A DNA stretch of 64,000 bases from Lobosporangium transversale (lineage: Eukaryota > Mortierellomycota > Mortierellomycetes > Mortierellales > Mortierellaceae). The notes beneath the pieces were generated by a model. It had not been told where the DNA came from and ran no database searches. It saw only the letters and a program-made list of their open reading frames with translations. The translations under genes and the position numbers were made by a program. This document shows, one piece after another, positions 31,671 to 43,207 of the stretch (its first letter is position 1; every line of letters begins with the position of its first letter). The stretch is taken from the NCBI RefSeq assembly GCF_002105155.1, contig NW_019029022.1, positions 62,001 through 126,000 of the forward strand, written 5' to 3'.

Positions 31671-34338
31671 TTATTTTAACAGCGGTCAATAGTTTAAAAG
31701 GAAGGCAAAGGGGAAGCAGTGGCGATGGAGAAGGGAGAAGGATGACAAGAAAGGAGAATGAGAAGAAAAGTGAAAAGAAAAATGACAAGGAAAGTAGCAA
31801 GAAAAGTGTAGGAAGCGACCTCATCACTGCAAGGAAAAGAAGGTTCACATTATTCGAGTGGCGAATGGTCTCCACCACAAGGTCGCATCACATCCTTTAA
31901 TTACATTGTGGTACGCTTTTTTTGACAGCTGAGAAACCGTACAAATTCAAAATTTTAATAGAGTTGTGTGTGTTTCAAGAAATGTTAGATGGGTAGATTA
32001 TCATCTAGATCATTATTATATCACTCAGGTCACTATGTTAAAGGTGGCTATCGGTAGCAACAGTGAAAGGCATTTGGCTACTTCTTGTGAATGTGAATGA
32101 GGGTAATGTCTGCTTCGATCGGTCAATTGTTTCCAATACAGTCAAATTCATTCAAAAAATTATATGAAAATGGAGGGGAAGGTCATGTACGTAAATTTCT
32201 GTTATTCAAATTGACTCCCCTGAAAAAAAGGTGATATACTTTACCTTGTAGATCATAGTAGCGATCATGCATTCGACTTCGTCCAGGTCCGCCGCTACGC
32301 CAACAAAAGCCAGTGAAAGTCGTAGTGTTTTTGTTTGATATATCAGTAGACGCGTCATTGAAGAGGAAGAATAAAGATTAAGAGCCCTGCTTTATGCGAT
32401 TTACAAAGAGTGATGCAATGAGGTGTTGGTGAGCAATTTGCTAATTGCATCGCGTGAAAATAGCCATAACAGCTCATGGTGGTTAGGCAAAGGAATGAAG
32501 AATCATAATGACAAAGCATATCCTCAGAAGGAAACGCATGGATGTAAAAAGTGCATCTGCTTTAGCTTTAGCTTCCTCTTTTAGCTCGTGTAATGAATTA
32601 TGACTATCTCAGCAGAATGCGGGAAATACATGTACACCAGTTTCTGAACTTTAATTCCTTAATTCCACTACATATTCCAGTTTGCGAGGAAAGAAAAAAG
32701 GGACGGGTTATTTCTTGCAAAAAGAAATTTTTGTGTTAAATTTCATCTGCATAATTTGTCCCCACATCCAAAAGATGGATCATAGTAGAGATCTATATTA
32801 GTTCTAAAATGTAGTCACAACGGAAATGAGTATAAAAAGGCCAGCCCAATCGCCAGAAATTTTTTTTTTTCTTCATCGCACTCCAGTGGTTATAACTAAT
32901 CGGATAAACATCATGCCTTTTACCTGACGTTTTCGAGTTACAGCCATACACAATGGAGTTGATCACTACTTTTTGGACCCGCTTCGGCGGGTTACTCTTC
33001 TCTTATACTTATTATCTTATTATCTCTACTACTTCTACTACTATATTATACACTACTATAACATTTTTACTACTGTGATTTACGTGTGTGTTATTCTGCA
33101 TTCCTTGTTGTATGCATGTGTATGACATAAAAGAGCAAAATTGAGAACGATAAAGTTAGGAAGAGTCTCTACAACCTTTCTTGCCTGTCCTTTGTTACAA
33201 TTTTTTTTTTTTTTTTTTTTTTTTGATGGATTTAGATGAGAGGGGCAGTACAAAAATCCAGTATACTACGCCCCTGGAGGGCACTTTCCGTCAGGAGATT
33301 AAGAGATTTATAAAATACCTCATCCGTTGATGGAGCATTAATAGAAAGTAGAAAGGGAGTTTGATGATAATAAGCAGCAACCCTAGATCTTTATTTAAAA
33401 TAAAGCAGTACTAGAGTGTGTTAGCAATATTTATTTTGAGTGTGAAAGGATAAAGGAGGCTTGATCATGTGAATTGCCGTGGCGTAGTGCATGAGGGAGT
33501 TATTGATGATTGGACTTTCGGGCAATCTATTTTTATCATTATGAGCATATAAATTTTTCCATGCCAACACCGCCCTCATTCTTTCCTTGTGATCTGTGTT
33601 CTTCTCTTCTTCGAAGAATAATCCACATAACCTCCGATTTTTTTTTGTTTCAGCGTTCCCACAGCCCAAAGTTAATAAGACTAATGCAGAGTTAGGCTCA
33701 GCCTCAAATCATTCTAGGATGTTAATTGAGTTTTTTTTTTACAACAACCACGATTTAGTTTATTTATATTACATTTTGTAGCATCATTAATAGCCAATCG
33801 TTGGTTGCCGATTGTTGGTGCCCATACTTTGTGTTCAAGAATCATTTCCGCGGAGAGATAAAATAGATAGTTGGAATGATAGACATACATGTCTATATAA
33901 ATGTAGTATATGATCGGTTGTTTTTGATGAACGTTGTTATATTTTGCATGAGCAAAAAGAAAGAAAGAAGGGTGGCCGCAGGTAATGCAAGGTGGAGTCG
34001 ATTTCCTCTTTGAGAGCCAACACAACGCATACACACAAGGATGACTTGCTTTTTGCGTTTATTACACCCATGTCACGATTCAATACCAAAATAAGCAGTG
34101 CTAATTGCCATGTGTGTAATGCAAAGTAAATAAAGTGTTTTGTTTATGAGTAAAAAAGTGAAGAGTACAAGTATCTCCGTTTATAAACAGACCGTGTCTT
34201 CCTCTTTTTTTTTGTTTTTTTCTTCATTCCATTCCATTCCTCATTTTAGTCACCTGCATTCCTTTTTTTTTTTTTTTTTTTTTTTTTTTTCTTCCTCTTA
34301 TCTCTCTCTTCTGCTCTGCTCTGCTCTGCAAGTTACAT
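31671..34338. other. Intergenic spacer, no conserved gene
   Basis: No family-like ORF. A purine-rich segment at 31700-31820 gives spurious Lys/Glu-rich frames. A TATA-like TATAAAAAGG at about 32831-32840 precedes a stable hairpin at 32977-32992. T24 lies near 33201-33224 and T28 near 34263-34290; the latter is in the leader of the downstream kinase gene. Confidence 0.55.
32977..32992. repeat. Perfect hairpin with C(TTCG)G tetraloop
   Basis: ACCCGC-TTCG-GCGGGT. The C(UUCG)G loop makes an exceptionally stable RNA hairpin on a plus-strand transcript. About 145 bp upstream is a TATA-like box. No known RNA family recognised. Confidence 0.7.
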
Positions 34339-35510
34339 ATGGACCCTATTTCACAACAGCGCCCCGTCTTGGACGTGTCGTCAGCCCGCGGTGTCCGTAG
34401 CTCTTCCTCCTCCTCCCCTTCGTCACTGACCCAGAAGAACAACGTTCAAGATAACGGCGATGCTTTTGAAAGTCCTGCCTTTGTCTTCCAAAGCCCCACT
34501 ACCACCATGTCTCAGACTGACAGCAATCACCCGCTCTACAACTTCCCTCTTCTCTCTAATTTTTCTCGGATGAAAGCTGCTAATAATAATGGCAATGACA
34601 GCACCAGTAGCAATAGTAATAGCAACAGCAGCAGCAACAGCAACAACGACATCAATATAGATCCATCGTCTCATTCTCATGACTCCTCTACACTCTCCCC
34701 TATTACCTCCTATTGCTCGTCATCAACTTCTATCAGAAAATGGGACACTGACGATAAAAAGAATAACACTAATGCTCCTGCATCCATATCCACCACAATC
34801 AACGCTACTGGTAATCAGGATCAGGGTCGTTATCTAAGGCCTGATAGCCATCTAAACAAAAGCGATGATGGAGACGATAATAGTAATAATAATAATAATA
34901 ACACTAGATCTTGTACTGGGCATGGTCGTTCTCTTTCAGTTGAGAACAGCCCATTGACAGTCTCTTCCAGGAGTTCTTCTCGACGAGGCTCCACCCAATT
35001 CTTACAACCGATCGAAGTCAAAGAGACGTTGAATGCCAGCGTTGTTGAAACGGCTGATGGTCACTTACAACTGAAGCAATATGTTCTAAAGCGTATTATC
35101 GGTCGAGGTGCCTATGGTATCGTGAACTTGGGTGTAGACGTCAACACGGGCATCAAATATGTAGGTTTTCTTTACCCCTGGATTTCCTTCTCCTGAGGAC
35201 TGTCGTGTTCTGTACCTTTTTATTTATTACTGTTATTTATGTTGTTGTTATTTTTAATGTCTAACTCATCAATAGGCTATCAAAGAATTCAGTAAATCAA
35301 AGTTGCGCAGGCAAAAAAAAAATGCCAACCTGTTCACGTTGGGAAGAGGGCGAGGAAGAGCACCCTTAAGGTCCAATTCATCCGAGTCATCCCCTTTGGA
35401 ACTGATTCGAGGCGAGATTGCAATTTTGAAAAAGCTAAATCACGACAATATTGTGAGGCTTTACGAAGTCCTCGATGTCGCCACGGAGGATTCGATGTTC
35501 ATGGGTAAGG

Positions 35511-35558
<48 letters not shown>

Positions 35559-35638
35559 AGAAAAAGGAAAAAAATAGGACATGATGGAAGAGGATAGTCA
35601 AGATGAGGAATAGTCATCAATATGTCATTGAGCATGTC

Positions 35639-35673
<35 letters not shown>

Positions 35674-35902
35674 AACTCCTTATTCTCCGCTCTGCTCTCT
35701 GATTTAGTATTTGAGCTATGTGAACGTGGCGTGTTGACGGATGTGTCGCTTGGCGATAAAGTTGGCAAGATCTTTTCGGATGAGGAATGCAGGGATGTGT
35801 TTCAACAGATTGTCCTTGGTATCGAATATCGTGAGTAAATTCTGTCATTTCTCTTTTGGTTTGCCATCGAACACAAACAATGCTCTTTCGATCCTAATTT
35901 CT

Positions 35903-35945
<43 letters not shown>

Positions 35946-36937
35946 CATAGTCCACGAGCACGATATTGTACACAGAGACATTAAACCTGAAAACCTCCTT
36001 CTTTCAGCAGATGGGACGCTCAAGATTGTGGATTTCGGTGTTTCAGAAATGTTTACAAAGAAGGGTGATGATATGACCAAGAAATCAGCGGGATCGCCTG
36101 CATTTATGGCTCCAGAGCTCTGCCAGCTAATGCGTGAGGAAGTCTCTGGACGAGCTATGGATATCTGGTCTATGGGCGTCACTTTGTATTGCATCCGCTA
36201 TGGCCGTCTACCATTCAGGTTCTCAAATACTTTAGATCTGCACAGAGCCATCCGAGAAGATGAGCCAGACCTGGAAAGCGAGAAGGATCCCAGGTTCAAG
36301 AATGTCATGAAAAGACTATTGGAAAAGGATCCAGCCAAGCGCATTACATTAGATGAGCTCAGAGTAAGGCCTTTATCCTACTTTACGTTATATTAATCTC
36401 GATTGAGGAGAAAAATTGCCATTGTCATTGTCATTTTTTTTAATGTTTTTTTTTTTTTTTTTCTTTATCTTTTAAATTACCGTACGTATCCAGGAGGACC
36501 CTTGGCTTACAGATGACGGCCGAGACAAGTTGATTTGCAAGGAGGATAATACTAAGAATGCTGTCGTAGACGTCTCAGATGCGGATCTCGACAATGCATT
36601 CCAGCGCCTTCAAGGAATTGTCGCTGTGGTAGGCTTTTTGCTACGTTACTCATTCCATATGCTTCTTTGATCGTATTTTTTTTATTGTACTAATACATCT
36701 ATAACACTTTCCTTTTCTCTTGTTAATATCAAGTTGAAAGCATTTTCAAAGTTTAAGAGTATTATCAAGAGCCAAGCGTCAAAATCAGCTGCACAAGAAG
36801 TTGCCGAAACTACAGAGGTGATTGGTGAACGTGGCATATCGGCACCTGGCGCTTCGCCCGCTTTAATGAGCCTGTGCTTTCAGGGCGCAGCAGAACCATC
36901 TGTTTCGCCATCCGAACTTGCTGCCGGGGTAGCTTAA
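34339..36937 (+). CDS. CaMKK/Snf1-activating-type serine/threonine protein kinase
   Basis: A kinase of the CaMKK/Sak1/Ssp1 group, which phosphorylates the activation loop of AMPK/Snf1-type or CaMK-type kinases. Six exons: 34339-35160, 35276-35504, 35708-35830, 35951-36363, 36494-36628 and 36734-36937, 641 residues. The first 240 residues are Ser/Asn-rich and disordered. The kinase domain starts at about residue 253 (YVLKRIIGRGAYGIVNLG, Gly loop). It has Lys277 (YAIKEFSKSK), then an Arg/Gly/Pro-rich insert (LGRGRGRAPLRSN) where CaMKKs carry their RP insert. The catalytic motif is HRDIKPENLL (Asp401), with DFGVSE (Asp419) and the activation segment GSPAFMAPEL. A helical C-terminal segment (VAVLKAFSKFKSIIKSQAS) is rich in basic and hydrophobic residues and could be an autoinhibitory/calmodulin-binding region. 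Three introns have extreme homopolymers (A43, A30 and T42), which may be assembly-sensitive. Confidence 0.92.
35511..35553 (+). repeat. A43 homopolymer in a kinase intron
   Basis: Runs directly from the intron donor (GTAAGG). With the A30 run near 35641-35670 and T42 at 35904-35945 it makes these introns nearly pure homopolymer. Confidence 0.9.
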
Positions 36938-37447
36938 AGCTTGATCTGAGTCTAGGGCAGCAACAACAGTAAGAGTAGCATGGACAACGAGATCAGGGAG
37001 CGGATTAAAGGACAACAAGTTGTTGTCTCAGAAGAAGGAAACCATCAATAACCTCAGTATACGATACAGAAACTCATTAGTGGCCATAATAGCATATTAA
37101 ATTAAAGGTTCATTGCTTGCCTAATTCTTGTATAATTTTCTCCGCAATGCTTACGATCACGTGTACAGAGCATTCCTTAACTATTGTATCTGGCCAATCG
37201 CATCGCCCACGTAGCAGTTTTGCAGGAGGAGCTTGATCGCCTTCGACTTGCAGCAAGCATTCCTTTTCATCTTTTTTTTTTTTTTTTTTTTTTTTTTGTT
37301 CGTGTTATTCCCTTTTTCGAGTTCATCTCCCCTTCTCAGCCCTTCTTGTCATAGCAAACAGCAAGCAGACAGCTGTTGCAAAACTGTTTACAACAGCCAT
37401 CTAAAACTTCTCAACATCAGCAACGCAGCACACATTTTACTTTTATA
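36938..37447. other. Spacer between kinase and SEC13
   Basis: Kinase 3' UTR and SEC13 promoter/leader, with a T23 run at about 37272-37297. No other gene seen. Confidence 0.6.
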
Positions 37448-37742
37448 ATGGTAATAAAGTGGATTACATGGAGAATAAGTTCAGCATGCACTTTTTTTTT
37501 TATTATAATTGTTATTTTATTCGCCTATTGAACCGAGTCTTGGCACTGAAACGATTAACTTGTGGAAGGAGATGAAGCTAACCAGAAGAAAGGAAGAGGA
37601 AGGGCATAATGAGACATTCTCATTCTCGCATACTTTCCTTTCCTTATCTCCTCCGAGAAACGCGTCCTTTTTATATACTCCTACTGATTCGCTGATACGA
37701 TTTCTTTTTTTTTTTCTTTTCTTGTATCCTTGATTGGGTCGC

Positions 37743-37777
<35 letters not shown>

Positions 37778-38305
37778 ACTTCTCTCTTTTTCTGCTTGTA
37801 TAGGCTGCCGCTGCTACTCAACAACAGCAATTGCTGGAGACCCAGCACGAGGATATGATTGTAAGATGGAACTTTTTTTTTTTTTTTGTTTTTCTTTTTA
37901 ATCTTTTGTTGAACGTTGGAAAATGTGCCTCTATTTGGTATTTTTCTAAAAAAAAAAATCCCTCTCTCCTTCCACCACTTTATTTCCTTAGCATGACGCT
38001 CAATATGATTACTATGGTACGACTTAATTGTCAGGACGCGCCTTTTTTTTCTCCTTGTCTGTTTTCTCATTTACTAGTCATTGATCATGTTTATTATCTA
38101 TTATTTATTTTTAAACCTACCAACAGGCAAGCGCCTTGCTACTTGCTCCTCAGACAGAACCATCAAAATCTTTGAAGTAGATGGCGAGAATCATCGTTTG
38201 TCTAGCACTCTTCGAGGGTAAAAGCCTATATATTTCTTATATTCATTGTTCAATTGGGTCACGTCGTCACTTTAATTGAGATTGGGGAAAAAAAACACTC
38301 TTATC

Positions 38306-38337
<32 letters not shown>

Positions 38338-39376
38338 CCCTTCATTTTTAGACATGAAGGCCCCGTGTGGCAGATTTCTTGGGCGCATCCCAAGTTTGGC
38401 TGCATTTTGGCCTCGTGTTCATATGATGGCAAGGTCTTTGTGTGGCGAGAACAGAATGGGCAATGGGCACGTATCAAGGAGCATGTCTCTCATACTGCCT
38501 CTGGTAATACATAAGATATAATTATAAACATTTATTTATAAAAACCCCAATGTCTTTAATATCCACGCATATCGATTACTCAATTTTTTCTATCTCTTTT
38601 TTTTTATTTTTTATTTTTTATTTTTTATTTTTTTATAGTGAACTCCGTTGCATGGGCTCCTCACGAACTTGGACCAATCTTGGCCTGTGCTTCCTCAGAT
38701 GGTCGTGTCTCTGTTCTTTCATTCAATGGTATTTTTTTGGAAACAGATCGCTTTAGAAACGTGATGATTAAAAAAAGGAAAAAGAAAAAAAAAAAAAATC
38801 TAATTCCACAAAATCTCGCTTGGTCACTTTTCAATAGACGATGGAACCTGGGATACTGCTGTTCTGGATGCACATTCAATTGGATGCAATGCTGTGGCAT
38901 GGGCGCCTGCAACAGTCCCTGGAGCATTACTTCAGCAAGGATCCAACACTGGCAAGGTGCCATTCTCAAAACGATTCAGCACAGCTGGTTGTGATAACTT
39001 TGTGAAGATCTGGACATTTAGAGAGGATTTGAACTCATGGAAGGAAGAGGAGACACTTGAAGGACATACAGACTGGGTCCGTGATGTGGCCTGGGCACCC
39101 AACATTGGAGTCCCCAAGAGTTATTTGGCCAGTTGTTCACAAGACAAGACGGTGTTGATTTGGACACAGGATGCACCAACATCGCCTTGGCAGAAAAAGC
39201 CATTGAGGAATGAAAAGTTTGCGGATGTAGTCTGGAGAGTGAGCTGGTCATTGAGTGGCAATATCCTTGCGGTTTCCTGTGGAGATAATAAGGTGACGCT
39301 TTGGAAGGAAAACCTTAGTGGAGAATGGGAGTGTGTCAGCGAGATGGTAGAGAATGCTCCAGGACATGGACACTAA
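37448..39376 (+). CDS. SEC13: SEC13, COPII coat and nuclear pore WD40 protein
   Basis: Sec13 is the six-bladed beta-propeller that pairs with Sec31 in the COPII outer coat and with Nup145C/Nup96 in the nuclear pore Y-complex, and acts in the SEA complex. Seven exons: 37448-37450 (ATG alone), 37804-37860, 37992-38016, 38127-38217, 38352-38503, 38639-38728 and 38838-39376, 318 residues, the usual family length. Recognisable blocks: [139 protein letters not shown] and [20 protein letters not shown]. The start codon is inferred to end exactly at an intron donor (ATG/GTAATA). This is the only nearby ATG whose phase fits exon 2, but it is the weakest part of the model. It is in tandem with uL5m downstream. 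Confidence 0.93.
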
Positions 39377-39864
39377 AGAGAAATCTCCAAAGCGGGATAG
39401 CTGTCTTTTTCAAATGACTGTACCCGTAATTGGAAAGCAAAGGGGGAGCAATGGATGTCAGATTGGGAGCTGGACAAGAATAGACGGGCACAACCAAAGC
39501 CATGTCGTCTCTAGCAATCGAGATATCTTGGATTCAATTAAAGTATAAATAGCAAAAAAATAAAAAAAATAAAAAAAGAGAAGCAAATATGACAGATCGT
39601 AAATGTGGCTTGGCTTCACGGCATTTGTACCTGGAAAAAAAAAAATCAAAATAAGATCTTCATTGCATTGTAGGAATTGAATGTGAGAAAGAAGTGAAGG
39701 GAACGCACTTTTCGGAATTCACTAAATTTTGCATCTTATTCTTTGGATCAATTTCTTTCTCATCTCTCCCGTTTTCATTCTTGTTCTCATTCTTATTTTT
39801 GTTTTGTTTTTTTTTTTTTTTTTTTTTCTTTGTGCAAGAGGCGGGAAACAAATACAGGAAGACC
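39377..39864 (+). other. SEC13 3' region and uL5m leader
   Basis: No separate gene. A T-rich stretch (T21 near 39810-39830) gives a phenylalanine-rich in-frame extension ahead of the uL5m ATG, which I regard as leader rather than protein. Confidence 0.6.
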
Positions 39865-40999
39865 ATGGCCTCACTTACCCGATCAGCGCGTGCTCTGATC
39901 TCTCAGACCAGGGTGCAACAATCTCTTAAAGGATCATTTGTTGCAACTGCACAACAGATTCGTTCCGCTTCTACCAGTACTGCTACCACAACTGGCACTA
40001 CTAAGAAGGACACTAGCACAAGTAATAAAAAGAGCAGCAATAAGAACGAACAACAACAGTCTATTACTTTAGCACCTCAATATGAATATACGACAGGAGT
40101 GAGTCGACTTCGGGAACATTTTCGAGAGACAGTTCAAGAGGATTTGATGGTCCTGACATATAGCCATAATTTCAAGCCCAAGGCCAAGATCCCAGAGGGA
40201 GTTCGGGTGGAGTTGAAGGGACACAGGCATCTTAAACCCAATCCAAAGGCTCCTTCTCCTAAACAGATCCCAGAATTGACCAAGATCGAGATTCATTGCA
40301 TGATGAAGGAAGCCCTAGTCAGCAAGTACCACCTCTTGAGTGGCTTTATGGCCATTCAAGCCATCACAGGAGAGATGCCAGAGATCATTCATTCCAAGAA
40401 GGGAGTCCACCCTTGGAAGTTGCGTGCAGGTAAAAAAAAAAAGACTTTTCCCTCTCTTTTGCCAATAACTATTATAATAACTATGATCAATAGAACAAAG
40501 CTGTTTTTTCCCCCTTCTAACATTATATATTATGTATATATACATTTTCGTGTAATATTCTATCCGATCCTCTTTATTTATTTAACAAGGCAATCCTATT
40601 GGATGCAAGGTGACATTGAAGGGCGACAAGATGTATCAATTTTTGGACAAGCTTGTTGAGATTGTGTTGCCCAAGATGAAGGAATGGCCTGGATTACCCG
40701 AGTCTGCAGGAGATGCGACCGGCAACATCGGAATGGGTTTCCCGGCTTCGGCCATGTCCCTATTTCCAGAGATTGAAAACAATTATGATATGTTTCCAAG
40801 GATGACTGGATTCGACGTCACCTTTAACACAACTGCCAGCACAAATTTGGAAGCTCGCCTCTTAATGAGTGGATTTAATGTGCCGTTTCAACAAAAGATT
40901 CGTTCTGCACCTAAACCTGCTGCATCTGCATCTACATCAACATCAGCATCAACATCAACGTCAGCATCAGCATCAGCCACTTCTTCAATAGCGGCATAA
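39865..40999 (+). CDS. MRPL7: Mitochondrial large-subunit ribosomal protein uL5m
   Basis: Mitochondrial homologue of bacterial ribosomal protein L5 (yeast Mrpl7), a structural protein of the central protuberance that normally contacts 5S rRNA in bacteria. Two exons, 39865-40429 and 40590-40999, give 324 residues. The start MASLTRSARALISQTRVQQS has the Arg/Ser/Ala composition of a mitochondrial presequence. The family core follows: LREHFRETVQEDLM, IPELTKIEIHCMMKEALVSK, AIQAITGEMPEI, then GNPIGCKVTLKGDKMYQFLD, LFPEIENNYDMFPRMTGFDV and ARLLMSGFNVPF. A low-complexity Ser/Thr/Lys stretch (about residues 35-70) and an Ala/Ser/Thr tail flank the core. It converges with YJU2; stops are about 300 bp apart. 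Confidence 0.93.
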
Positions 41000-41297
41000 T
41001 AAAAACGAATGAAGAGATGAAAAGTGGAGGGGACGGTTGGGCAAGAAGTGTAGTGTGATTAGTTTCATAAGAGAAATGTATAAAAAAAAAAATTTCAGTG
41101 CCAATGAACTATTGTTTCTTCTATTTTCTATTTTCTATTTCTTATTTCCTATTTTCTGTTTTCTCTCCTTTGTTTGATAAAATTCAAAAAGTAACGCTTT
41201 AAATCATGAATCATTATGGATAATAAAAAACTCGTCATATTGCAATATTTACTACAGGTATTAGAATTAAAAACAAGAAAATCAGATCTTTACTTCT

Positions 41298-42320
41298 TTA
41301 GTCCGCATCAGATTCGGAATCTGAGCCATAGGATCCTACAAGTGACAGTAACGAGGCGGGTTTAGAAGCTTGTTTTGCTGCTGTATTAGACGGTGTTGAT
41401 GGTACTGACGGTGAAGATGAATTTTTTGTGGCCAAAGCTAAAGGTGATGATGAAGAAGAAGAGGGAGAAGAGGGAGAGAGTGATGATGATGATGATGCTG
41501 CAGGCGTTGCTTTGGATGTTGAAACAATATTTTTGACAAGTCCAAGAGATCCACCTTGTTTACGTTTCTTAGTTAAAGGAGTACTGAAATCTGGCAAAGC
41601 AAGCGACTGTGAAAATTTGGCCCTGGCAACTTTGGTGGCATCCAGTTCGCCAGAATCATTCAAGAGATCCTGATCATTGTCCCACAATCGCTTGACACTC
41701 TCGCCATCCACATCCTTAAAGACTTGTTTAGCTAACCGATCATCCTCTTCATCCTCTTGTTGTTTTTTCTGGAGAGTATTATCAACGTCTCCACTCCATA
41801 TTTTATTCAAGACAGCGTCTGCGTCCAAACGTTCATTCATTGCATTCCTAGTACGGATCTCATCCAAAGCATCCATGATCTCCATCTCCCGTTTTGAATC
41901 CTGAGTTCGATGTTCGAGAGCCTTCATCGGATTATTCTGCTCTTCCTCTTCCCGTTCCCGTTCTGCGACCTTGTCAGCGTCTTCGTCTCTCCAAGGTTCA
42001 AAGTTACGTTGAGCACCATTTTCGGCTACATAATCTGTATTGGCAGGATCGGTTTTGAAAGTGATTTCGGCCGCACACCGATTACAACGGATATAGAATC
42101 GAAAAATTTTGATACTATGATAAGTTTCGTTGGTCGTTTCTTTCCTAGCGTTGAATTTCTTGCCCTTGTAGATGTATTCGCCGCAAGTGTTGCAACGCAT
42201 GGAGAATGGGGTCATGAGACGGACTTTTTGTTGTGCATCCTTTTCGATCTTGCGACGAGGGATTAATGCAGGATCGAAATCGGGGGGGAAGTATTTGTTG
42301 AGTACTTTACGTTCAGACAT
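41298..42320 (-). CDS. YJU2: Splicing factor YJU2 (CWC16 family)
   Basis: Yju2/CCDC94 joins the spliceosome around the first catalytic step, downstream of Prp2, and helps dock the 5' splice site and branch site. Single exon, 340 residues, unusual in this intron-rich neighbourhood. The N-terminus [20 protein letters not shown] is diagnostic. A four-cysteine zinc module follows ([20 protein letters not shown] ... [16 protein letters not shown]), then [20 protein letters not shown], which is conserved in the CWC16 family. After that come Glu/Arg-rich helices and a Ser/Pro/Thr-rich disordered tail ending [10 protein letters not shown]. The leader contains an A25 tract near 42343-42367. Start is the first ATG and matches family N-termini. 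Confidence 0.95.
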   Translation of the reverse strand: MSERKVLNKYFPPDFDPALIPRRKIEKDAQQKVRLMTPFSMRCNTCGEYIYKGKKFNARKETTNETYHSIKIFRFYIRCNRCAAEITFKTDPANTDYVAENGAQRNFEPWRDEDADKVAEREREEEEQNNPMKALEHRTQDSKREMEIMDALDEIRTRNAMNERLDADAVLNKIWSGDVDNTLQKKQQEDEEDDRLAKQVFKDVDGESVKRLWDNDQDLLNDSGELDATKVARAKFSQSLALPDFSTPLTKKRKQGGSLGLVKNIVSTSKATPAASSSSSLSPSSPSSSSSSPLALATKNSSSPSVPSTPSNTAAKQASKPASLLSLVGSYGSDSESDAD

Positions 42321-42796
42321 GTTGTTATAAAGGAAAAAATGAAAAAAAAAAAAAAAAAAAAAAAAAAGTAGAAGGAATAGAAGGAAGTAAAAGAAGCCGC
42401 AGAAGGTGAAGAAAAAGGAGAAAGAGAAGCAAGCTCAAGTAATTTCTTTAATGGGTGCAAAAGAAAGCTTGATGAGAAAGTGTGGCGAAGTAGTTTTACT
42501 TTGTGGAGTTGCTAAGGCTGAGTGGCTTATGTGCAATGGATCGGCAGGAGAATGGCCACCTTTTTCTAGGCTCTGAGGCATGGTCATACGAAATCTAGTG
42601 GTTCACCTCTAATTGAACGACCAAGAGAAGTACACCCACAAGACTAACCGAAACCACCTCAGCAGGTGCCCAACGATGAAGAAGACAAGAAATGGTAAAT
42701 AGAAATAGGAAGAGTGCAGAAATGAATAAGTAGAGAGAGAAAACAGATCCCATTGATACAAACCCCAACATCCATCATCGTTTATAGAAAACTTAG

Positions 42797-43048
42797 TCTA
42801 GCAAATCCCCATCAATTTTCAATTCTTCAAAAATTCAGCATATAAAGAAGTCTAAGGAAGAACCAAAATCCTCTCTTCAGCGAATGCCCAACCCAAGAAT
42901 AAAAGACTCCAAACCTGAAATTGATCGAGCCGCGGCTCAAGAAACTCAAGAACCCCAGAAGAAAGAGACCAAGAAGAGCTCGGACCAGCTCACCCAAGTC
43001 CACACTCCACTAAAGTCCACTTCGTTAATTATTTTTGTTGTTGGTTAG
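42797..43048 (+). other. Open, Lys/Ser/Gln-rich coding-like segment, unknown
   Basis: After an acceptor-like AACTTAG, 83 codons stay open, or 54 from the internal ATG at 42884. They encode a hydrophilic basic sequence (for example MPNPRIKDSKPEIDRAAAQE and KKETKKSSDQLTQV) with codon use unlike the surrounding AT-rich DNA. I recognise no family. It could be an exon of a lineage-specific gene or chance in purine-rich DNA. Confidence 0.25.
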
Positions 43049-43129
43049 TTTTCTATCTTTTATTCTACCCCTATCATCTCCCACACACCCCACTCCACAG
43101 AAGACGACTTTCTGGGTTTTAGGTAATCA

Positions 43130-43207
43130 TTAGGCTCGTAACCCTGAGAAAAAAAGATTCGCCGTCACAACGTCGGCGGCTTTTCCTCAGGCTGGTTACA
43201 AGCCTAA
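43130..43207. repeat. Nested imperfect inverted repeat, about 78 bp
   Basis: Outer arms TTAGGCT.GTAACC...CTGAG (43130-43148) pair with CTCAG..GGTTAC.AGCCTAA (43186-43207), with AAAA/TTTT continuing inward. GCCGTC and GTCGGC form an inner pair around CACAAC. No flanking target duplication was found. Confidence 0.55.

Noticed and set aside
31562-31900. Lys/Glu-rich frame opposite the zinc-finger gene
   Set aside because: Purine-rich spacer; overlaps the real first exon on the other strand and lacks any domain.
39694-39864. N-terminal extension of uL5m upstream of 39865
   Set aside because: Encoded by a T-rich leader as Phe/Leu/Ser runs; the ATG at 39865 begins a proper presequence.
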